Positions 30,344-34,220 of a stretch of DNA of 34,220 nt are shown here, piece after piece. The notes under the pieces are model-generated. The model did no database searches. It saw only the letters and a program-made list of their open reading frames with translations, and was not told where the DNA came from. Made by a program: the position numbers and the translations under genes. Where the stretch lies: the NCBI GenBank assembly GCA_017454355.1, contig JAFTDD010000055.1, positions 1 through 34,220 of the forward strand, given 5' to 3'. Position 1 is the stretch's first letter, and each line of letters begins with the position of its first letter. The stretch comes from Muribaculaceae bacterium (GTDB lineage: Bacteria > Bacteroidota > Bacteroidia > Bacteroidales > Muribaculaceae).

Positions 30344-30994
30344 ATGCAGTACTTCATCTCTGAGAACGGCAAACCGGCCGGACCATTTGAGCCACAGGAA
30401 CTTCTCCAGCACGGGCTCACCGTCAACTCGCTCGTTTGGGCCAAGGGCATGACGCAGTGGCAGCACGCGATGGACGTACCCGAGGTGATGGCCGTTATCA
30501 ACGCGCAACGGCAACAACAGCCGCAACCGCAGCCGCAGCCACAACCGCAGTACTACCAGCCGCAACAGCCGCAGCCGCAGTACTACCAGCCGCAACAGCC
30601 ACAGCCACAGTACTACCAGCAGCCGCAGTACTACCAGCCACAGCAGCCGCAAGGTTTCCCTCAGCAGCCTGCCAGCTTCGGCGTCGAGCCGCCAAACGAC
30701 TACAAGAGCCTCAACATGATGCTATTGCTCTTCAACATCTTCTGCTGCTGTTGCGGCAACATCTTCGCGCTCATCTCGGCAATCATCGGCGTCATCTACA
30801 GCAACAAGACGGCCACCGCCATCAAGTACGGCGCCATCAATCAGGCGATCTCCTACAGCGACACCGCGCGCATGATGGCCATCATCACCGCCATCATCAT
30901 GCTGCTTGGTCTGGGAGTGGGTGGTTACTATGGCCACACCATGTCGCCCGTCATCGAGCAATATATCAATACCTACACCCAAGGGCTGCAGTAA
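30344..30994 (+). CDS. GYF_2-domain protein with Gln/Pro repeats and CD225-like membrane domain
   Basis: A 216-aa protein in three parts. Residues 1-50 are a GYF_2-type domain (MQYFISENGKPAGPFEPQEL, then TLVWAKGMTQW-like SLVWAKGMTQWQHA), a module that usually binds Pro-rich peptides. Residues 55-110 are Gln/Pro/Tyr repeats (QPQPQYYQPQQ). Residues 122-210 are a CD225/dispanin-like two-helix membrane domain with NMMLLLFNIFCCCCGNIFAL, YSNKTATAIKYG and a second helix. The function in bacteria is unknown. It is bracketed by inverted copies of a large repeat. It shares the domain plan (module, Gln/Pro linker, membrane tail) with the next gene. Confidence 0.8.
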   Translation: MQYFISENGKPAGPFEPQELLQHGLTVNSLVWAKGMTQWQHAMDVPEVMAVINAQRQQQPQPQPQPQPQYYQPQQPQPQYYQPQQPQPQYYQQPQYYQPQQPQGFPQQPASFGVEPPNDYKSLNMMLLLFNIFCCCCGNIFALISAIIGVIYSNKTATAIKYGAINQAISYSDTARMMAIITAIIMLLGLGVGGYYGHTMSPVIEQYINTYTQGLQ

Positions 30995-31000
30995 CAAAAT

Positions 31001-31157
31001 TGAAAGGTTTATGGTTTAGAGGTTGAGAAGTTGAGCGGTTGAGCCTCAAAGTGGGCAGAATAATTCTGCCCCTACAAGCGCTCGAGGATAATACATTTCT
31101 TCCCATTTGCGTTAGCAAATGGCTCAACCTCTCAACCCTCAACCTCTAAACCTTTTA
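31001..31157 (-). repeat. Large palindromic repeat right of the GYF gene
   Basis: Reverse-complement copy of 30184-30330. The inner hairpins are GGGCAGAA/TTCTGCCC at 31053-31071 and CCATTTGC/GCAAATGG at 31103-31122. It ends 2 nt before the next start codon, as the left copy ends close to the GYF start. Confidence 0.85.
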
Positions 31158-31159
31158 TC

Positions 31160-32467
31160 ATGACAATAGACAACCCGACGTTTAACGTCTTTATCGCTCT
31201 CGGCATCAACCCCATCAAGGGATATAACGCCGCGCAGGTCGCCACAGCCGTCACAGCACGGGTGCGCGACCTCAATCGTCGCATCAACTACCTCACCGCC
31301 AACCAGAAGGCCGAACTCGCCGACTTCAAACGCGTTGACAACGCCATCAAGAGCGGACAGGGCGACACCCTGCTCGCCACCCACGCCCGCGCCTACGCCA
31401 CAATGATGCAGGCCGAGCGCACTCGCCAAGCCAACGAGGTGAAGCGCGACGGCGCTTTCTACGCCCCCGGCGGAACCATCGACCCAAAGGTGCTCCACGA
31501 CCTCGACGAGAAGTACGACATGCTCTCGGACGTCGACATCCTCACCATCCTCGGCGTCAAGCAGGACTCCGCACCGTCGGAGTCCACATCACCCGCCGAC
31601 GACAACGTCCAACCGCTCGACAACGCCTTGTGGACACGCATCACCGGCCATCTGGCAACCGTCGGACACCGCGACCTCTACGACCTGCTCGGCGTGAACG
31701 ACAGCGCAAGTGACGCCACAATCCGCGCCGCCCATCAGCGCCTCTACACCGAGTGGTCACCGCGAGCCAACAACGACCGCAAGGTCGCTATGGTCGACCT
31801 GCTGGGCTTCTGCGGCACCTTGCTGCTCGACCCGGCGCAGCGACAGCGATACGACAAGTCACTACTGCAACAGCGTTTCGCCGGCGTTGATGAGAAAATC
31901 AGCCGTCTCGCCCTCAGCGCCAACAAAGTAATCCTCGCCGAGCAAAACGATATCCTCCTTGACGAATGTCGCGCGGCAGGCATCGACGCCGGCCGTGCCC
32001 AGAGCCTCATCAACGCCGCGGCCCACCGCAACGGCCTTGTTATCGTCCGCTCACAGCCACAACCACAGCCGCAACAACCGCAGCCACAGCCCAAGCAGCG
32101 GCAGCGGCGACAACGACAACCACAGCCGCAGCCACAGCCGCAACCGCAGCAATGGCAACAGCAACCCCAGCCGAACCAATGGCAACAGCAACCGCAACCG
32201 CGACAACCATTCGGCAACACCCAGCCCGACAACTACCGCAAGGCCTGCTTCACAATGCTGTTCGCCTCATTAGTTTGCTGCTCGGTCTTCTCGCTGCCAA
32301 CAGCAATCTACAGCCTCTATTGCAGTTACAAGGTCGACTCTTACTATCGCGACGGCTTCCCGGCCCTCGCCCAAAAGTACAGCGAACGCACCAACAAACT
32401 CAACTCCTATTCCCTGCTCATCCTCATCGGCTCCTGGACCATCCTCGGCTCGGCCTATGGCAAATAA
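31160..32467 (+). CDS. Degenerate J-domain-like protein with Gln/Pro linker and CD225-like tail
   Basis: A 435-aa protein. The first 110 residues (FIALGINPIKGYNAAQVATAV) are helical and not assigned. At about 172-235 is a J-domain-like stretch DLYDLLGVNDSASDATIRAAHQ...LLLDPAQRQRYD, but the HPD motif that stimulates Hsp70 is replaced by a WSP-type sequence (LYTEWSPRAN), so it should not activate DnaK. Residues 300-350 are Gln/Pro repeats. The tail (NYRKACFTMLFASLVCCSVFSLPTAIYSLYCSYKVDSYYRDG) is CD225-like with two hydrophobic segments. The function is unknown. The matching architecture of the preceding gene suggests they act together or share a membrane-targeting module. Confidence 0.75.
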   Translation: MTIDNPTFNVFIALGINPIKGYNAAQVATAVTARVRDLNRRINYLTANQKAELADFKRVDNAIKSGQGDTLLATHARAYATMMQAERTRQANEVKRDGAFYAPGGTIDPKVLHDLDEKYDMLSDVDILTILGVKQDSAPSESTSPADDNVQPLDNALWTRITGHLATVGHRDLYDLLGVNDSASDATIRAAHQRLYTEWSPRANNDRKVAMVDLLGFCGTLLLDPAQRQRYDKSLLQQRFAGVDEKISRLALSANKVILAEQNDILLDECRAAGIDAGRAQSLINAAAHRNGLVIVRSQPQPQPQQPQPQPKQRQRRQRQPQPQPQPQPQQWQQQPQPNQWQQQPQPRQPFGNTQPDNYRKACFTMLFASLVCCSVFSLPTAIYSLYCSYKVDSYYRDGFPALAQKYSERTNKLNSYSLLILIGSWTILGSAYGK

Positions 32468-32497
32468 CACTTGAAGGGGACGTCCCCTCCAAGTGTT
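32466..32497. terminator. Hairpin between convergent genes
   Basis: AACACTTGAAGGGGAC pairs with GTCCCCTCCAAGTGTT with one mismatch and no real loop. It overlaps the stop of the J-like gene. There is no strong T-run on either strand; it probably still acts as a bidirectional end. A second small hairpin TGCAAAGCGGC/GCCGTTTTGCA is at 32519-32542. Confidence 0.5.
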
Positions 32498-32545
32498 AAT
32501 CCATTATAAAGAGTGGTGTGCAAAGCGGCCTCGCCGTTTTGCAAT

Positions 32546-33826
32546 TTACCAGGCGAACATCGGCCGCTCGGCCATCATCGCGTTCACCTCGCCACGCACG
32601 GCCGCAATCACCGCCTCGTCCTCGGGCGCGTGTAGCACGCGGTCAATCAGCGCAGCAATCTCGGGCATCGCGTCCTCTTTCAATCCACGGGTGGTTATTG
32701 CCGGCGTACCGAGCCTCAAGCCGCTCGTCTGGAACGCGCTGCGGTCATCAAAGGGCACCATATTCTTGTTGGCCGTGATGTCGGCCGCCACAAGCGCCGC
32801 CTCGGCTACCTTGCCGGTCAGTTCGGGCAGGTTCTGCCGCAAGTCAACCAGGATGCAGTGGTTGTCGGTGCCGCCGCTGCAAATCTTGTAGCCACGCTCT
32901 ATCAGTGCCGCCGCCAGCGCGCGGGCGTTGGCGCGCACCTGCAGCGCATACTCTTTCCACTCGGGCTGCAGCACCTCGCCAAAGGCAACCGCCTTGGCCG
33001 CGATCACGTGCTCCAACGGACCGCCCTGCACACCCGGAAACACCGCGCTGTCGAGCAGCGAACTCATCATGCGCGTCACGCCCTTCTTGGTCGTCTTGCC
33101 CCACGGGTTCTCGAAGTCCTTGCCAAGCAGGATGATACCGCCGCGCGGACCGCGCAGCGTCTTGTGGGTCGTGCTGGTCACGATGTGGGCATAGCGCAGC
33201 GGGTTCTCGAGCAGACCGGCGGCTATCAGGCCGGCCGGATGAGCCATATCAATCATCAGGATGGCTCCCACATCGTCGGCTATAGCGCGCATGCGGGCGT
33301 AGTCCCACTCGCGGCTGTAGGCGCTCGCGCCGCCCACAATCAGCCGCGGCTTCTCGCGCTTGGCCACAGCCTCCATCATGTCGTAGTCCACCAGGCCGTC
33401 CTCGGCACGCACGTTATACTCCACCTGACGGTAGATAATGCCAGAGAAGTTCACGGGGCTGCCGTGGCTCAGGTGACCGCCGTGAGCCAGGTTCAGGCCC
33501 ATAAACGTGTCGCCCGGATTCAGGCAAGCCATAAACACGGCCATATTGGCCTGCGCGCCGCTGTGAGGCTGCACGTTGGCCCACTCGGCGCCGAAAATCT
33601 TCTTCACACGCTCGATGGCAAGCGTCTCGGCCTCGTCGACGTGTTGGCAACCGCCGTAGTAGCGGTGGCCGGGATAGCCCTCGGCATACTTGTTGGTCAG
33701 GCAACTGCCCATAGCGCGCATCACCTGCTCACTCACAAAGTTCTCGCTGGCAATCAACTCGATGCCCACGCGCTGACGGCGCTCCTCGCGCCCGATAATC
33801 TCAAACAGTTCGCTGTCAGGTTTCAT
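32546..33826 (-). CDS. glyA: Serine hydroxymethyltransferase GlyA
   Basis: A 426-aa PLP enzyme that interconverts serine and tetrahydrofolate with glycine and methylene-tetrahydrofolate; the main source of one-carbon units. Motifs include [81 protein letters not shown] and [14 protein letters not shown], in which the Lys binds PLP. The start ATG 33826 is chosen because family similarity starts there ([15 protein letters not shown]); a longer frame to 33898 crosses the promoter. Length is standard. Confidence 0.97.
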   Translation of the reverse strand: MKPDSELFEIIGREERRQRVGIELIASENFVSEQVMRAMGSCLTNKYAEGYPGHRYYGGCQHVDEAETLAIERVKKIFGAEWANVQPHSGAQANMAVFMACLNPGDTFMGLNLAHGGHLSHGSPVNFSGIIYRQVEYNVRAEDGLVDYDMMEAVAKREKPRLIVGGASAYSREWDYARMRAIADDVGAILMIDMAHPAGLIAAGLLENPLRYAHIVTSTTHKTLRGPRGGIILLGKDFENPWGKTTKKGVTRMMSSLLDSAVFPGVQGGPLEHVIAAKAVAFGEVLQPEWKEYALQVRANARALAAALIERGYKICSGGTDNHCILVDLRQNLPELTGKVAEAALVAADITANKNMVPFDDRSAFQTSGLRLGTPAITTRGLKEDAMPEIAALIDRVLHAPEDEAVIAAVRGEVNAMMAERPMFAW

Positions 33827-33855
33827 AGTAAAGGTTTTATCGTTGAATGATGCTG

Positions 33856-33884
33856 CAAATTTACTAAAAAAGTCCGAACCGCAA
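33856..33884 (-). promoter_or_regulatory. glyA promoter
   Basis: On the minus strand TTG (33882-33884), 18 bp, TAAATTTG (33856-33863), 29 nt before the start codon. Fits the Bacteroidetes pattern apart from slightly short spacing. Confidence 0.6.
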
Positions 33885-33968
33885 TGTATCACCGACAAAC
33901 TATTTCCGGTTTCTTTGTTTTTTATTTATGTCTCTAAAGTATGCCTTTCCCTTTCTGTGTCGCTCATC

Positions 33969-34220
33969 GGTTAGCGTCTATATCGTCAATGACAACGTCT
34001 ATTTGCGTCAATTCTTTTACTTTACCTAAAATCCGCAACCTTGAATATGCTCACGAAAATTTCCGAAAATTATCGAAATTTCCCGAAAAAATATTATATC
34101 TCGTAAATTTTCGTAAATCCACGTAAATTAATTTTAGTAATAATTTTCTGTGAATAAAATATTTACGAAAATTTACGCAAATTTACGAGAGATCTATTTT
34201 CGATAATTTTCGAGAGAGAA
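33969..34220. repeat. Intergenic repeats: degenerate 150-bp type and a third 129-bp type copy
   Basis: No gene seen. Positions 33969-34027 resemble one half of the 150-bp palindrome (TTAGCGTCTATATCGTCAAT, GACAACGTCTATTTGCG). Positions 34097-34192 form a hairpin element with arms 34097-34118 and 34171-34192 (ATTTACGCAAATTTACGAGA) with two mismatches. The stretch TGTGAATAAAATATTTACG at 34150-34168 is close to the right part of the 129-bp elements. The window ends with GATAATTTTCGAGAGAGAA, possibly a start of another repeat. Confidence 0.7.

Noticed and set aside
30510-30650. Short tandem repeats as a CRISPR or non-coding satellite
   Set aside because: They are CAGCCG-type codon repeats encoding the Gln/Pro/Tyr linker inside an intact gene (likewise 32050-32210).

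Overview
The window looks like a chromosomal segment of a fairly GC-rich member of the order Bacteroidales. Muribaculaceae or a Prevotella relative is my guess, but the sequence alone does not settle the family. The basis is: Bacteroidetes-type promoters (TTTG or TTG, then about 19-20 bp, then TAnnTTTG) ahead of many genes; an OmpA-like protein with a coiled coil; BspA-like leucine-rich repeats with a dockerin-like tail; a DUF234-type ATPase family; and the overall gene content.

Layout. Positions 1-1500 hold a hairpin-rich spacer and an endonuclease/exonuclease/phosphatase-family protein. Positions 1699-8899 run rightward: tRNA-Ser(GGA), a TPR-like protein, secG, an M28 glutaminyl-cyclase-like lipoprotein, an AT-richer restriction-modification pair (D12-class adenine methyltransferase plus AlwI-family endonuclease) wedged between peptidase genes, and an S9 prolyl oligopeptidase. 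Next come a leftward ATPase/nuclease-like gene bracketed by a duplicated hairpin, two tRNA-Ala genes, and the leftward set queF-queC-ompA. Divergent from queF lies a rightward ion-homeostasis set: mgtC-like gene, a four-helix-bundle (23S IVS-type) gene, a KefB-like antiporter and a DUF486 protein. A leftward Fic gene, deoD, a second ATPase/nuclease-like paralogue and a broken BspA-type gene follow. After these come an ABC-F protein, an MBOAT acyltransferase with its SGNH partner (all leftward), greA, a HIT protein, two Gln/Pro-rich CD225-like membrane proteins, and leftward glyA.

How genes fit together. queF and queC give two steps of preQ1 (queuosine precursor) synthesis. The MBOAT and SGNH proteins look like a two-gene O-acylation pair for an exported glycan. 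The methyltransferase and endonuclease form a probable complete type II system that would act on a GATC-containing site. The antiporter, MgtC and DUF486 genes form a membrane/ion block.

The most unusual content is between genes. There are several families of palindromic intergenic elements: a nearly identical 150-bp inverted pair 11 kb apart, a 129-bp element flanking the ABC-F gene with related copies whose two arms change together, large inverted elements around the GYF gene, and inverted repeats enclosing the IVS-type gene. Both ATPase paralogues have inverted repeats overlapping their promoter regions. No transposase, integrase, CRISPR array or rRNA gene was seen.
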